Positions 6,790-15,221 are shown, counted from the first letter of the stretch. The stretch is 19,626 bases of DNA from an uncultured Prevotella sp. (GCA_934230685.1 CAKQFF010000022.1:1-19626), one strand, 5' to 3'. Numbers and translations: made by a program. Notes: generated from the sequence alone by a model not told the origin.

Positions 6790-9700
6790 TTACTTAACTT
6801 CTACAACTTCAGCCTCTGCAACCTCTGCCTGAAGATTCTTGATCTTGCGGCCAAGAGTGATGTAGGCTACTGGAGCTGCGATGAAGATAGACGACAATGT
6901 ACCGAATACAACACCGAGCAACATTGCGAACGAGAAGCTGCGTGTGCTCTCACCGCCGAAGCAGAAGATACAGAGCAGCACGATGAATGTAGAGAACGAT
7001 GTATTGATAGTACGTGCGAGGGTCTCGTTCAACGAGTTGTTGAAGAGGTCCTGCAAGTCGTCCTTCTTGTGCAACTGGAGGTTCTCGCGGATACGGTCGA
7101 ATACCACCACCTTGTCGTTGATAGAGTAACCGATAACGGTAAGGATGGCGCCGATGAATGTCTGGTCTACCTCAAGCGAGAATGGAACGATGTCCCAAAG
7201 CAATGAGAAGAAGCCGATGACGATTGTGGCGTCGATGGCAAGAGCTACGGTAGAACCGATAGAGAATGCCACGTTGCGGAAACGTATCAAGATGTAGAGG
7301 AAGATAGCTGCAAGGGCGATGAGCACGGAGATGATAGCACCGTGAGTGATGTCCTTGGCTACTGCTGGACCTACCTTTGTAGAAGATACGATAGAGCCAC
7401 CTGCACGAACGTCTGGGTTCTTGAAAGCTTCTACGCTACCCTGAGTAACGAGACCTGCGCCATGCAGACCCTTGTAGAGGATGTCCTCCACCTCGTTGTC
7501 GATGGCTGGGTTGTTAGACTCAATCTTGTAGTTGGTAGAGATACGGATGGTCTTGCCGTCGGTACCAAGTGCGAGAGCGTTGACTGTAGCACCCTTGAAG
7601 AGAGGAAGGAGGGCTTCCTTCACCTGCTCAGGCTCTGTCTGCTTCTCAAGCACCACTACATAGTTGCGGCCACCGGTGAAGTCGATACCCTTGCTCAAGC
7701 CACGAACGGAGAAGCTGCCAATCATCACGAGGAGAACTATGCCGAATACGGTGAATGAGGTCTTGTAAGACGACATGAAGCGGAAGCTCTTGCCCACCAT
7801 GAAGTTGCGTGAGATCTTGGTTGTGAAGGTCTGCTTTGTCCACTTGTCGTGAGCCAGACGGTTCTCGTAAACGAGACGTGTGAGGAACACTGCGGTGAAG
7901 AACGAACAGCAGATACCGATGATAAGTGTGGTAGCGAAGCCACGGATAGGACCTGTACCGAACACGTAGAGAATCACACCTGTGATGATAGATGTCAAGT
8001 TGGAGTCGAAGATGGCTGAGAAAGCATTGCTGTAGCCCTGAGCCAAAGCCTGCTTGGTGCCGAGACCCTTCTTAAGTTCCTCCTTGGTGCGCTCGTAGAT
8101 AAGCACGTTGGCATCCACAGCCATACCCAAGGCAAGCACGATACCGGCGATACCTGGCATTGTCAATGCTGCCTGGAACGATGCCATGATACCCATTGTG
8201 AAGAAGAGGTTCAAGAGCAATGCGCCGTTGGCAACCATACCTGGGATGAAGTCGTACATCACAACCATGTAGATCATCAAGATGAAGAAGGCGATGATGA
8301 ACGAGATGAAGCCCTGCTGGATTGACTGGGCACCGAGTGTAGGACCTACAACCTCCTCCTGAACGATGTGGGCAGGAGCCGGCATACGACCAGACTTAAG
8401 AGTGTTGGCCAAGTCCTTTGTATCCTCAATGGTGAAGTTACCAGAGATAGACGACTGTCCACCTGAAATCTCGCCGTTAACGCGAGGTGCTGAGTAAACA
8501 GTTCCGTCGAGAACGATGGCGATAGCCTTGCCAACGTTTGCCTTGGTGAGGGCAGCCCAGCGGCGGGCACCGTCAGAGTTCATAGTCATAGAAACCTCAG
8601 GCTGACCAGAGACGTTGTTGAACTGGTCCTTAGCGTCGGTCACAACGTCGCCCTCGATAGGAGCGCGGCCGTTGGCAGATGTCACCTTAATGGCGTGAAG
8701 CTCGTAGATATTCTTTGCCTGGATGCCGTCGGCTGGCTTGGCACTCCAAAGGAGGCGGAGGTCAGAGGGAAGCACCTGCTTGGCAAGCTGTGAGTAGATA
8801 ATCTTGTTTACGGCAGCTGTATCGCGTACCGAAGCATAACCTACAATGCTCAAAGCACCGTTGCCTGTGGGCTGGAAGATGGCGAAGAGAGGATGCTCCT
8901 TCTTGGCCTGCTCCATCTGGCTTGATGTAGCCTTGGCTGCGTCGTCGGCATTATTGGCATTCTTCTTTACCTGGAACTTGGCTGCTGTAGCCTTTGTCGA
9001 CTCTGCCTTTGCGGCAGCAACTGTATCAGTAGCTGTAGTGTCGGTAGCCTCCTCGCTCTTGCCAGAAAGGGCTGCTGCCTCGCGCTGGTCGAGCTGCTGG
9101 AGATAAGGAATAATCTCGTCGCTGTTGTAAGTCTCCCAGAACTCAAGGTTTGCACTACCCTGGAGGAGCTTGCGCACACGCTCCGGCTCGTTGATACCAG
9201 GCATCTCAACCATGATACGGCCCTGCTGACCCTCAAGCTTCTGGATGTTTGGCTGCACAACGCCGAACTTGTCGATACGAGTGCGCACAACGAGGAATGA
9301 GTTGTCGATGGCAGACTGCACCTCATCGCGGAGAATCTTCTCCACGTCCTTGTCGGAAGAGTTGGGCGAAACCTTGCCCTGAAGCTGCTGTGTTGCGAAA
9401 ATCTCTGAGAGGTGATGTCCCGGAGCATTTTTCTTGTAGGCGTTGATGAAGAGAGTGATGAAATCGCTCTGTGAAACCTCATGCTCGGCACGGGCTTCCT
9501 TCATCGACTTTGTGAAGGCCACGTCGGTCTTATGGTCGGCGAGGTTCTCCAATACGTCGGGAACGCTTACTTCGAGAATAACGTTCATACCGCCCTTGAG
9601 GTCAAGACCAAGTCCGATCTGTGTCTCAAGGCACTTCTGGTAGGAGTAGAGGCCGAGGAACTTCACGGAGTCCTTGTAATCCTGCTGTGCTATTGGATCC

Positions 9701-9816
9701 TTTATCTTCGCAGCTTCGCCGTCGTAGTATTTTGTGGCGGCAGAGAACGAGAGATAAAAGATACTTGCAAGCGTCAGAAGGACGGCTGTTACAATTACAA
9801 TACCTTTGTTCTGCAT
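6790..9816 (-). CDS. secDF: Fused protein translocase subunit SecDF
   Basis: Inner-membrane RND-type protein that uses the proton gradient to help SecYEG and SecA export proteins. The 1008 residues fuse SecD and SecF, as usual in Bacteroidetes. SecD part: first membrane helix at residues 4-25, the GLGLDLKGGMNVILEV motif near 68-83, a large periplasmic domain, then helices from about 500 with the conserved GMAVDANVLIYER (564-576, Asp568). SecF part from about 680: first helix, GIDFTGGRNYVVV (710-722), a short periplasmic domain, and a last bundle with GYSINDKVVVFDRIRE (896-911, Asp901). A low-complexity Ala/Thr/Lys/Glu stretch at about residues 248-305 interrupts the SecD periplasmic region. 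The C-terminus is acidic (EVAEAEVVEVK). It is monocistronic, with a promoter upstream and a terminator downstream. Confidence 0.97.
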   Translation of the reverse strand: MQNKGIVIVTAVLLTLASIFYLSFSAATKYYDGEAAKIKDPIAQQDYKDSVKFLGLYSYQKCLETQIGLGLDLKGGMNVILEVSVPDVLENLADHKTDVAFTKSMKEARAEHEVSQSDFITLFINAYKKNAPGHHLSEIFATQQLQGKVSPNSSDKDVEKILRDEVQSAIDNSFLVVRTRIDKFGVVQPNIQKLEGQQGRIMVEMPGINEPERVRKLLQGSANLEFWETYNSDEIIPYLQQLDQREAAALSGKSEEATDTTATDTVAAAKAESTKATAAKFQVKKNANNADDAAKATSSQMEQAKKEHPLFAIFQPTGNGALSIVGYASVRDTAAVNKIIYSQLAKQVLPSDLRLLWSAKPADGIQAKNIYELHAIKVTSANGRAPIEGDVVTDAKDQFNNVSGQPEVSMTMNSDGARRWAALTKANVGKAIAIVLDGTVYSAPRVNGEISGGQSSISGNFTIEDTKDLANTLKSGRMPAPAHIVQEEVVGPTLGAQSIQQGFISFIIAFFILMIYMVVMYDFIPGMVANGALLLNLFFTMGIMASFQAALTMPGIAGIVLALGMAVDANVLIYERTKEELKKGLGTKQALAQGYSNAFSAIFDSNLTSIITGVILYVFGTGPIRGFATTLIIGICCSFFTAVFLTRLVYENRLAHDKWTKQTFTTKISRNFMVGKSFRFMSSYKTSFTVFGIVLLVMIGSFSVRGLSKGIDFTGGRNYVVVLEKQTEPEQVKEALLPLFKGATVNALALGTDGKTIRISTNYKIESNNPAIDNEVEDILYKGLHGAGLVTQGSVEAFKNPDVRAGGSIVSSTKVGPAVAKDITHGAIISVLIALAAIFLYILIRFRNVAFSIGSTVALAIDATIVIGFFSLLWDIVPFSLEVDQTFIGAILTVIGYSINDKVVVFDRIRENLQLHKKDDLQDLFNNSLNETLARTINTSFSTFIVLLCIFCFGGESTRSFSFAMLLGVVFGTLSSIFIAAPVAYITLGRKIKNLQAEVAEAEVVEVK

Positions 9817-9934
9817 TTTTTTGATTTTTTATTTTTGTTATTATTATTGCTTGGATAGGGGGTTAATGGCTGTTCTTGGCTGACAGAGTTCGTTGTGCGA
9901 CCTGTGTCATAGAGAGATTTGGCCAGTTAGCGTG

Positions 9935-9965
9935 CAAAGTTACTGATTTTCTCTCGTTTTGCGAA
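9935..9965 (-). promoter_or_regulatory. Promoter for secDF
   Basis: On the minus strand, TTCG (9962-9965; three of four bases of TTTG) is followed by 19 bases and then TAACTTTG (9935-9942), an exact TAnnTTTG match. The predicted start is near 9928, giving a leader of about 110 bases that is AT-rich just before the ATG. Confidence 0.65.
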
Positions 9966-10050
9966 ATTTATAGCTTTATTTCTTCTCTACAGGAATGTTT
10001 AATACGCTAATTATTTATGATTTAGACGTTTTGAGAATGTTTTCTTAATT

Positions 10051-11118
10051 CTATTCTTTGTTTCTCTCCAGCCAGCAAATGATAGGGTAGTGGTCGGATG
10101 CCTTTATTGAGTTGTCTACGCGGCATTGGTAGGGAGTCCATGCGTCGGAACACATGATGTTGTCGATGCGCACGTAGAATCCGCTGTAGTGGTAGCTTAT
10201 GCCGGGTCCGTTGGCTGTGGCAACGTAGCAGTCGGTGAGCTCGTTGGCTATGCGTCGGTGTACATAGGAGATGGGAGAGTCGTTGAAGTCGCCAGTGAGT
10301 ATGATGCTTCTGCCGGGATGGCGTGCTATATACTCAGCCACGGCATCGGCTTGTGGTGCACGCACTGCTGCTGATGTGGCGAGACTGCGCCACAGGGCGC
10401 GCGACTCTATCTCGGCAGAATCTTTCTCGAGCTTTCCCTTGAGCATAGCCTTGAATTGCGACCGCTGCTCGAGTGATATGCCTGTCGACTCGAAGTGGTT
10501 GACAATGACTATAGTAGTGTCGTTCTTGCCTGTCTTCAGGAAGAAGGCTGCTGACGAGTTGGAGGTGTTGGAGTAGTAGGATATGTGTTCCTTGCCTACG
10601 ATGGGGTATTTGCTGTAGACGGTGAGCGAACCATTGCTTACTGTGTCGCGGTGGGCGAGAAATGCTTGCAATGTTGAGTCGATGATTTCGTGCTTGCGTC
10701 CGTAGGTACCCGCCTCCTGCAAGCACAGTATGTCGGGGTGCTCGTTTTTGATGTATTCCAGAATGTCGCTTGGTTGGTTGGTATCGGTCCATGTAGAGAA
10801 GCTGAACACGTTGTACGACATGACCTTTATAGCTCCTTGTGGAACTTCGGTAGGGATGTTGAGCGGAGAGTAAACACGCACTGGGTAGAATGCCACTACG
10901 AGTCCGGCAAATGGTATTAATGCCCATAATTTCTTTACTATTAGCCAGAAGGCAAGAAAGGCTATGTTGGCGATGAGAAATACAGGGAACAAGAGTCCGA
11001 GGTTGGCAATGAGCGGATAGTTGACGGGATTGACATGGTCGACATATCCCACTGCAAGCATTGCTATTATGACGGCGATATTGGCTCCTGCTATAAGTCT
11101 GAGAGTGAAGTCTTTCAT
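10051..11118 (-). CDS. Membrane-anchored endonuclease/exonuclease/phosphatase family protein
   Basis: A 355-residue protein with three N-terminal hydrophobic helices (about residues 6-25, 35-60 and 62-80) and a C-terminal EEP (DNase I-like) metal-dependent hydrolase domain. Catalytic motifs visible in order: MSYNVFSF (Asn for metal and phosphate), ILCLQEAG (the metal-binding Glu), VIVNHFES, ILTGDFNDSP (Asp and Asn) and the final ASDHYPII (Asp-His pair). The set is complete, so the enzyme should be active. Substrates in this family range from DNA to phospholipids and inositol phosphates, and the sequence does not tell which. The membrane anchor would place the domain on the periplasmic face if the N-terminus is inside (three helices). 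I chose the ATG at 11118; a TTG at 11151 would start inside the hairpin arm upstream. It follows the rhomboid gene on the same strand, across a repeat hairpin. Confidence 0.88.
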   Translation of the reverse strand: MKDFTLRLIAGANIAVIIAMLAVGYVDHVNPVNYPLIANLGLLFPVFLIANIAFLAFWLIVKKLWALIPFAGLVVAFYPVRVYSPLNIPTEVPQGAIKVMSYNVFSFSTWTDTNQPSDILEYIKNEHPDILCLQEAGTYGRKHEIIDSTLQAFLAHRDTVSNGSLTVYSKYPIVGKEHISYYSNTSNSSAAFFLKTGKNDTTIVIVNHFESTGISLEQRSQFKAMLKGKLEKDSAEIESRALWRSLATSAAVRAPQADAVAEYIARHPGRSIILTGDFNDSPISYVHRRIANELTDCYVATANGPGISYHYSGFYVRIDNIMCSDAWTPYQCRVDNSIKASDHYPIICWLERNKE

Positions 11119-11135
11119 ATTTTTTGAAAAAGGAA

Positions 11136-11188
11136 AATTGACAATGGACAATCATGATGAGTCTTGTTATGATTGTCTATTGTCAATT
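11136..11188 (-). terminator. Heptamer-built hairpin between rhomboid and EEP genes, terminator-like
   Basis: Arms at 11136-11155 (AATTGACAATGGACAATCAT) and 11169-11188 pair over 20 positions with a single mismatch, around a 13-base loop. Each arm holds the 7-bp word ATTGACA followed by a one-base variant. On the minus strand the stem is followed by TTTTCCTTTTT, so it could act as a weak terminator or attenuator between the two genes. Confidence 0.6.
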
Positions 11189-11201
11189 GTAAATTAATAG
11201 T

Positions 11202-12155
11202 TTATTTTCTGCTGTTGTCGAATAGTCGTTGTTTCTCCTCACGTGTCAAGCTGTCGTAGCCTGAGCGGCGTATCTTGTCGAGAATGCGGTCTACCTCAGC
11301 CTGTTCAGCCTTGCGGCGGGCGTTGTAGTCCCAGTCGCTTTCGCGTCTTGTGTCGGATTGGAAACCGAAGTTGCCAGATTTGGTTGATGATTTGCCAAAC
11401 GAGTCGGCTGAGCGGTGGGTGCGTTGCTCCCATTGTTGGCGCAATGAGTCGAAGAACGACTGTCCGCCTCGTCGGTTGTAATTGATGCTTGGGTTGCGTC
11501 GCCAGTAGCGTATGAGGAAATATCCGAATACCATGCCGCCGAGATGTGCGAGATGTGCCACGCCGTCGCCACTTGTGGTGAACGCCATGAAGAGTTCGAT
11601 GGCTGCGTAGCCCACTACAAACCACTTGGCCTTGATAGGTACAGGCAGTGGGAATATGAATATGCGCTCCTCGGGATAGAGCAGTCCGAAGGCGAGCAAT
11701 ATGCCGTAGATGGCTCCCGATGCTCCCACTGTGGTCCAGGCGTTGAGGAATGTGGCGTTGCTCTCGGCCACGAGCATGGTCTGCGAGAAGTTGAAGCCTG
11801 GAATCATGTCGTGGGCAAGCATGTAGAACTGACAGAATTGGGCCAATTCCTGGAACAGTCCGGCACCTATGCCGCACACGATATAGTAGAACAAAAATTT
11901 GCGTGGTCCCCATGTGGTCTCCACAATGCGTCCGAACATCCAAAGAGCGAACATATTGAAGAATATGTGGCTCAGTCCTCCGTGTGCAAACATGTAGGTG
12001 AAGAGCTGGTAGGCGTAGAAGTCGGGCGCAAGTATGAAGTGCAGTCCGAGGAAGTTGTTGAGGTCGATGCCAAAATTGCCAAGCACTACTGTGGCAAGAT
12101 AGATGATGAGATTGGCGACGAGCAGGTTTCGTGTAACCGTAGGAATGTTTTGCAT
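11202..12155 (-). CDS. Rhomboid-family intramembrane serine protease
   Basis: A 317-residue polytopic inner-membrane protein of the rhomboid family, which cuts membrane-spanning substrates within the bilayer. The diagnostic pieces are present: HGGLSHIFFNMFALWMFG (about residues 58-75), the nucleophile motif GASGAIYG (Ser146) and the catalytic His in HLAHLGGMVFGY (His204). Residues 11-27, 65-80, 88-103, 140-160, 178-193 and 203-215 form the membrane segments. After the membrane core comes an unusual hydrophilic C-terminal tail of about 95 residues, rich in Arg, Ser and Asn, which ends in a DSLTREEKQRLF segment. An open frame extends to 12260, but that would place the start upstream of the predicted promoter, so I use the ATG at 12155 (MQNIPTVTRN). 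Natural substrates cannot be read from sequence. Confidence 0.92.
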   Translation of the reverse strand: MQNIPTVTRNLLVANLIIYLATVVLGNFGIDLNNFLGLHFILAPDFYAYQLFTYMFAHGGLSHIFFNMFALWMFGRIVETTWGPRKFLFYYIVCGIGAGLFQELAQFCQFYMLAHDMIPGFNFSQTMLVAESNATFLNAWTTVGASGAIYGILLAFGLLYPEERIFIFPLPVPIKAKWFVVGYAAIELFMAFTTSGDGVAHLAHLGGMVFGYFLIRYWRRNPSINYNRRGGQSFFDSLRQQWEQRTHRSADSFGKSSTKSGNFGFQSDTRRESDWDYNARRKAEQAEVDRILDKIRRSGYDSLTREEKQRLFDNSRK

Positions 12156-12228
12156 AAATAATTCTTGTATATGAAAATAAAGACAGTAGTTCCGTCGAGG
12201 TGTGTGGGATGGAGTACTGATTTGATTG

Positions 12229-12236
12229 CAAAAGTA
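12229..12236 (-). promoter_or_regulatory. Promoter -7 element for the rhomboid gene
   Basis: TACTTTTG on the minus strand is an exact TAnnTTTG match, 73 bases upstream of the chosen ATG. No good TTTG is found 19-21 bases further upstream, so the call rests on the -7 element and position alone. Confidence 0.5.
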
Positions 12237-12318
12237 CGAAAAAATCCCGTCATACTGCATAAAATGGGGGGTGGCAGTGCTTTTTTTCGGGTTTTTATGA
12301 ACTTTTTTCTGTTTTTTG

Positions 12319-12349
12319 TTTGATTTGTCGGGGGAATACTCTAAATTTG
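12319..12349 (+). promoter_or_regulatory. Bacteroidetes-type promoter for the HU gene
   Basis: TTTG at 12319-12322, 19 bases, then TAAATTTG at 12342-12349: a perfect consensus match, 65 bases before the HU start codon. It lies back to back with the rhomboid promoter. The predicted start is near 12356. Confidence 0.85.
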
Positions 12350-12414
12350 TGTCTTCTAATAGGATAAATGTGTGATATTCAAATTATAAACAATTAAATA
12401 ATACATTCACAACT

Positions 12415-12687
12415 ATGAACAAGACAGAATTGATTGAGAAGATAGCAGTAGGCGCCGAGATTAAGAAGGAAGACGCTAAGAAGGCACTTGAGGCAACAGT
12501 TGAGGCTATCAAGAATGCTCTTATCGAGGGTGACAAGGTTCAGCTCATTGGCTTCGGCACATTCAGCGTGAGCGAGCGTCCTGCCCGTGAGGGTATCAAC
12601 CCAGCTACAAAGGAGAAGATCACCATCGCTGCAAAGAAGGTGGCTAAGTTCAAGGCTGGTGCAGAGTTGGCTGACGCTATCAAGTAA
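12415..12687 (+). CDS. hup: HU-family DNA-binding protein
   Basis: A 90-residue nucleoid protein of the HU/IHF family that bends and compacts DNA as a dimer. The sequence is canonical: two N-terminal helices (MNKTELIEKIAVGAEIKKED onward), the hinge VQLIGFGTFSVSERPAR, the DNA-intercalating arm with Pro in INPATKEKI, and a closing helix (KFKAGAELADAIK). It lacks the long tails of some Bacteroidetes HU-like proteins. It is transcribed alone from a perfect promoter and closed by a bidirectional terminator, as expected for an abundant protein. The sequence alone does not separate HU from a one-gene IHF-like function, but the Lys-rich arm fits HU. Confidence 0.95.
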   Translation: MNKTELIEKIAVGAEIKKEDAKKALEATVEAIKNALIEGDKVQLIGFGTFSVSERPAREGINPATKEKITIAAKKVAKFKAGAELADAIK

Positions 12688-12715
12688 TATCTCAGTTATT
12701 TAAAGAGACATAAAT

Positions 12716-12765
12716 AAAAACGGGAAGGTTGCAATACTTTTTGCATGCAACCTTCCCGTTTTTTT
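12716..12765. terminator. Bidirectional terminator between the HU gene and rnc
   Basis: A perfect 15-bp stem (AACGGGAAGGTTGCA at 12719-12733 with TGCAACCTTCCCGTT at 12746-12760) has T7 after it on the plus strand and, through the A run at 12716-12720, a T tract after it on the minus strand. It can therefore end both converging transcripts. Confidence 0.92.
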
Positions 12766-12783
12766 CGTTATTCATATCTGATT

Positions 12784-13893
12784 TTATTCTTTATTACCGA
12801 ATGCTGCGGCTTCGGCAGCGGCTATGATGTCTTCGCGGCTCTGCTCACGTGCTGATATGTGGCTGAGGTCGAATTCTGAGTCGTCGAGATCGAGATCGCT
12901 GTCAGCCTCTGGCTGTGGGGTAGTCTCGTTGTTGTTCTCTTGTTTTGGCTCAGAGTCGTTACGATACATTGGCGAGCGGCGCTCGCGTTTCTTCTTGCCG
13001 TGGTTCAGGGCCTCTACGGCAGCTTCGGCATGAGCTTCTACCTCAGGGTTGGCGATTATGAAGTCGTCGGCTGTCTGTTCGGTAGACGGGACGTTCTCCA
13101 CAGGCTCCTCTTCCATCTTCGTGCGGTTGGTCTTGGCTGCGAACACCATATCGATGAACTGGGGTTCGCGGCGCAGGCGCTCGAGTGTGAGCTTCGATGC
13201 CAACTGCTGGCTTTCCTTCTTGCTGTAGCCCTCGCCCTCGCATCCTTCCACACCCTCAAGCACCACCTGATATTTGAAGATGGGCGATCCCGTCTTGTCT
13301 TTCTCCTGCGAAATAACGCGGAAGTCGATGCGCACACGGTTTTTCTGGCTCCATTCGATAAGCTTGCTCTTGAAGTTGACTTCCTTGTAAGCAACCTTAT
13401 CGATGTTTATCATTTGTGCCAGTATTCGCTTGCGCATGAACTCCATGCAGGCGTCGTAGCCTCTGTCGAGGTAGATGGCTCCGACGAGAGCCTCAAAAGC
13501 GTTGCCTCCCATATAGGAGTTGTGCGACGAGGAGCGTCCGCTGGAGAGAATCAGTTGGTTGATGCCCATTTCCTGGGCGAGACGGTTGAGAGTGTCGCGC
13601 TGTACGAGTTTTGAGCGCGTGTTGGTGAGGAATCCTTCGCGTTTGCCTGGGAAATGGCGGTAGACGATGTCGCCTACTGTGGCGTCGAGGATAGCGTCGC
13701 CAAGAAACTCAAGACGCTCATTGTTCACAGGCTTGCCCTTAGCGTTGCGCTTGTACATGCTCTTGTGCATCAGTGCGAGTTTGTAGTAGCTGATGTCGTG
13801 GGGATAGAAGCCTATGATTTGGCGTAAAGACAAATAAAGCTCCTTGTCCTTGCGGAAAGGGAGCTTCATTCTGTCGATGAGATTACTCAGCAT
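12784..13893 (-). CDS. rnc: Ribonuclease III
   Basis: Double-strand-specific endoribonuclease that processes rRNA precursors and other structured RNAs. It has 369 residues, well above the usual 220-250. The catalytic domain holds NNERLEFLGDAILDA (residues 57-71; Glu62 and Asp66) and GNAFEALVGAIYLDRG (130-145; Glu134). The position of the E. coli Asp114 metal ligand is Asn131 here; I recall the same Asn in Bacteroides homologues. A double-stranded RNA-binding domain follows at about 172-246 (FKSKLIEWSQKN to ASKLTLERL). The last 120 residues are acidic, Glu/Asn/Asp-rich and likely disordered. The start (MLSNLIDRMKLPFRKDKELY) overlaps the fabF stop by 11 bases; a later ATG at 13869 would avoid the overlap, but the longer start matches homologues as I recall them. 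Coupling to fabF is therefore likely. Confidence 0.93.
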   Translation of the reverse strand: MLSNLIDRMKLPFRKDKELYLSLRQIIGFYPHDISYYKLALMHKSMYKRNAKGKPVNNERLEFLGDAILDATVGDIVYRHFPGKREGFLTNTRSKLVQRDTLNRLAQEMGINQLILSSGRSSSHNSYMGGNAFEALVGAIYLDRGYDACMEFMRKRILAQMINIDKVAYKEVNFKSKLIEWSQKNRVRIDFRVISQEKDKTGSPIFKYQVVLEGVEGCEGEGYSKKESQQLASKLTLERLRREPQFIDMVFAAKTNRTKMEEEPVENVPSTEQTADDFIIANPEVEAHAEAAVEALNHGKKKRERRSPMYRNDSEPKQENNNETTPQPEADSDLDLDDSEFDLSHISAREQSREDIIAAAEAAAFGNKE

Positions 13894-15145
13894 ATTTCTT
13901 GAATATTACACATGCGTTGTGACCACCAAAACCGAATGTGTTGCTCAATGCAGCACGTACCTCACGCTTCTGTGCCTTGTTGAAGGTGTAGTTGAGGTTG
14001 TAGTCGATTTCCGGATCCATGTCGTTCTCCTCGTGGTTGATGGTAGGCGGAACGATGTCGTTCTTCACTGCAAGCACTGAAGCAAGAGCCTCTACTGCGC
14101 CGGCTGCGCCAAGCAGGTGGCCAGTCATTGACTTTGTAGAGCTGATGTTGAGCTTGTAGGCAGCCTCGCCGAACACCTGCTTGATAGCCTTAGCCTCAGA
14201 GATGTCGCCCACGTGGGTAGATGTGCCGTGTACGTTGATATAGTCGATTTCCTCTGGCTTCATGCCTGCGTCCTCAAGTGCGTTCTCCATAACGAGGCGA
14301 GCGCCGAGACCCTCAGGGTGAGAAGCTGTGATGTGGTGAGCGTCGGCAGACATGCCTGCGCCAACCATCTCTGCGTAGATTTTCGCACCGCGTGCCTTAG
14401 CGTGCTCAAGTTCCTCAAGGATGAGGCAGCCTGAACCCTCGCCCATGATGAATCCGTCGCGTGATGCGCTGAATGGACGTGAAGCGTGTTCTGGGTCGTC
14501 GTTGCGTGTTGAGAGGGCGTGCATAGCGTTGAATCCGCCTACGCCGCTTGCTGTGATAGCAGCCTCTGAACCACCGCTTACGATAACATTTGCCTTACCC
14601 AAACGGATGAGGTTGAATGCGTCGGCAAGAGCGTTGGTAGATGATGCGCATGCAGATGTTGTGGTGTAGTTAGGACCATGGAATCCGTACTGGATTGAAA
14701 TCTGGCCTGCTGCGATGTCGGCAATCATCTTAGGGATGAAGAATGGGTTGAACTTAGGACCTGCATCCTGGTGCTGTGCCCAGTAGCCTACTTCCTCTTC
14801 GAAAGTCTTGATGCCACCGATGCCAACGCCGAAGATTACTCCGATGCGGTTCTTGTCCTCAGTCTCAAGATCCATGCCTGAGTCCTGAACAGCCTGCATA
14901 GCTGAAATCATTGCCAACTGTGCATAGCGGTCCATCTTGCGTGCCTCCTTACGGTCGATATAGTCGTTAACCTTAAGGCCCTTAACCTCGCAAGCGAACT
15001 GGGTCTTGAACTGTGAAGCGTCGAATAATGTGATAGGTGCTGCGCCGCTAACTCCGGCGACAAGGTTGTTCCAGGTGTCTTCGGCGTTGTTGCCCAACGG
15101 GGTAACGGCTCCGAGACCTGTAACTACTACTCTTTTTAATTCCAT
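13883..15145 (-). CDS. fabF: 3-oxoacyl-[acyl-carrier-protein] synthase II
   Basis: Condenses malonyl-ACP with growing acyl-ACP chains in fatty-acid elongation (KAS II), in the cytoplasm as a dimer. The 420 residues cover the two thiolase-like halves. The catalytic set is complete: Cys166 in TTTSACASSTNALADA, His306 in INVHGTSTHVGD, Lys338 and His343 in SSTKSMTGHLLGAAGA. The start MELKRVVVTGLGAVTPLG is the usual N-terminus. It sits 76 bases downstream of acpP, its substrate carrier, in the usual acpP-fabF pairing, with an AT-rich hairpin and T tract between the two. Its stop overlaps the start of rnc, which follows fabF in many bacteria. Confidence 0.97.
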   Translation of the reverse strand: MELKRVVVTGLGAVTPLGNNAEDTWNNLVAGVSGAAPITLFDASQFKTQFACEVKGLKVNDYIDRKEARKMDRYAQLAMISAMQAVQDSGMDLETEDKNRIGVIFGVGIGGIKTFEEEVGYWAQHQDAGPKFNPFFIPKMIADIAAGQISIQYGFHGPNYTTTSACASSTNALADAFNLIRLGKANVIVSGGSEAAITASGVGGFNAMHALSTRNDDPEHASRPFSASRDGFIMGEGSGCLILEELEHAKARGAKIYAEMVGAGMSADAHHITASHPEGLGARLVMENALEDAGMKPEEIDYINVHGTSTHVGDISEAKAIKQVFGEAAYKLNISSTKSMTGHLLGAAGAVEALASVLAVKNDIVPPTINHEENDMDPEIDYNLNYTFNKAQKREVRAALSNTFGFGGHNACVIFKKYAE

Positions 15146-15169
15146 TTAGAAAATTTACGGGTTATGGTT

Positions 15170-15218
15170 AAAAAATGGTTTATGGTTTATGTGCACCATA
15201 AACTATAAACCATAAACC
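15170..15218 (-). terminator. Heptamer-built hairpin with T6 tract between acpP and fabF (candidate attenuator)
   Basis: Arms GGTTTATGGTTTATG (15177-15191) and CATAAACTATAAACC (15197-15211) pair over 15 positions with one mismatch or wobble and a 5-base loop. A further ATAAACC copy lies at 15212-15218. The arm is two tandem copies of GGTTTAT. On the minus strand the hairpin starts four bases after the acpP stop and runs into T6 (As at 15170-15175), 25 bases before fabF. An AT-rich stem of this kind would stop only part of the transcription. Confidence 0.65.
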
Positions 15219-15221
15219 TTA

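Noticed and set aside
7342..7758. Plus-strand open frames inside secDF, and many frames opposite infB, metK, hemD, tyrS, rnc and citF
   Set aside because: They lie wholly within secure genes on the other strand or in another frame, lack promoters and resemble no family. They come from skewed codon use.
12156..12260. N-terminal extension of the rhomboid frame up to 12260
   Set aside because: It would start upstream of the predicted promoter and has no resemblance to rhomboid N-termini; the ATG at 12155 is the better start.
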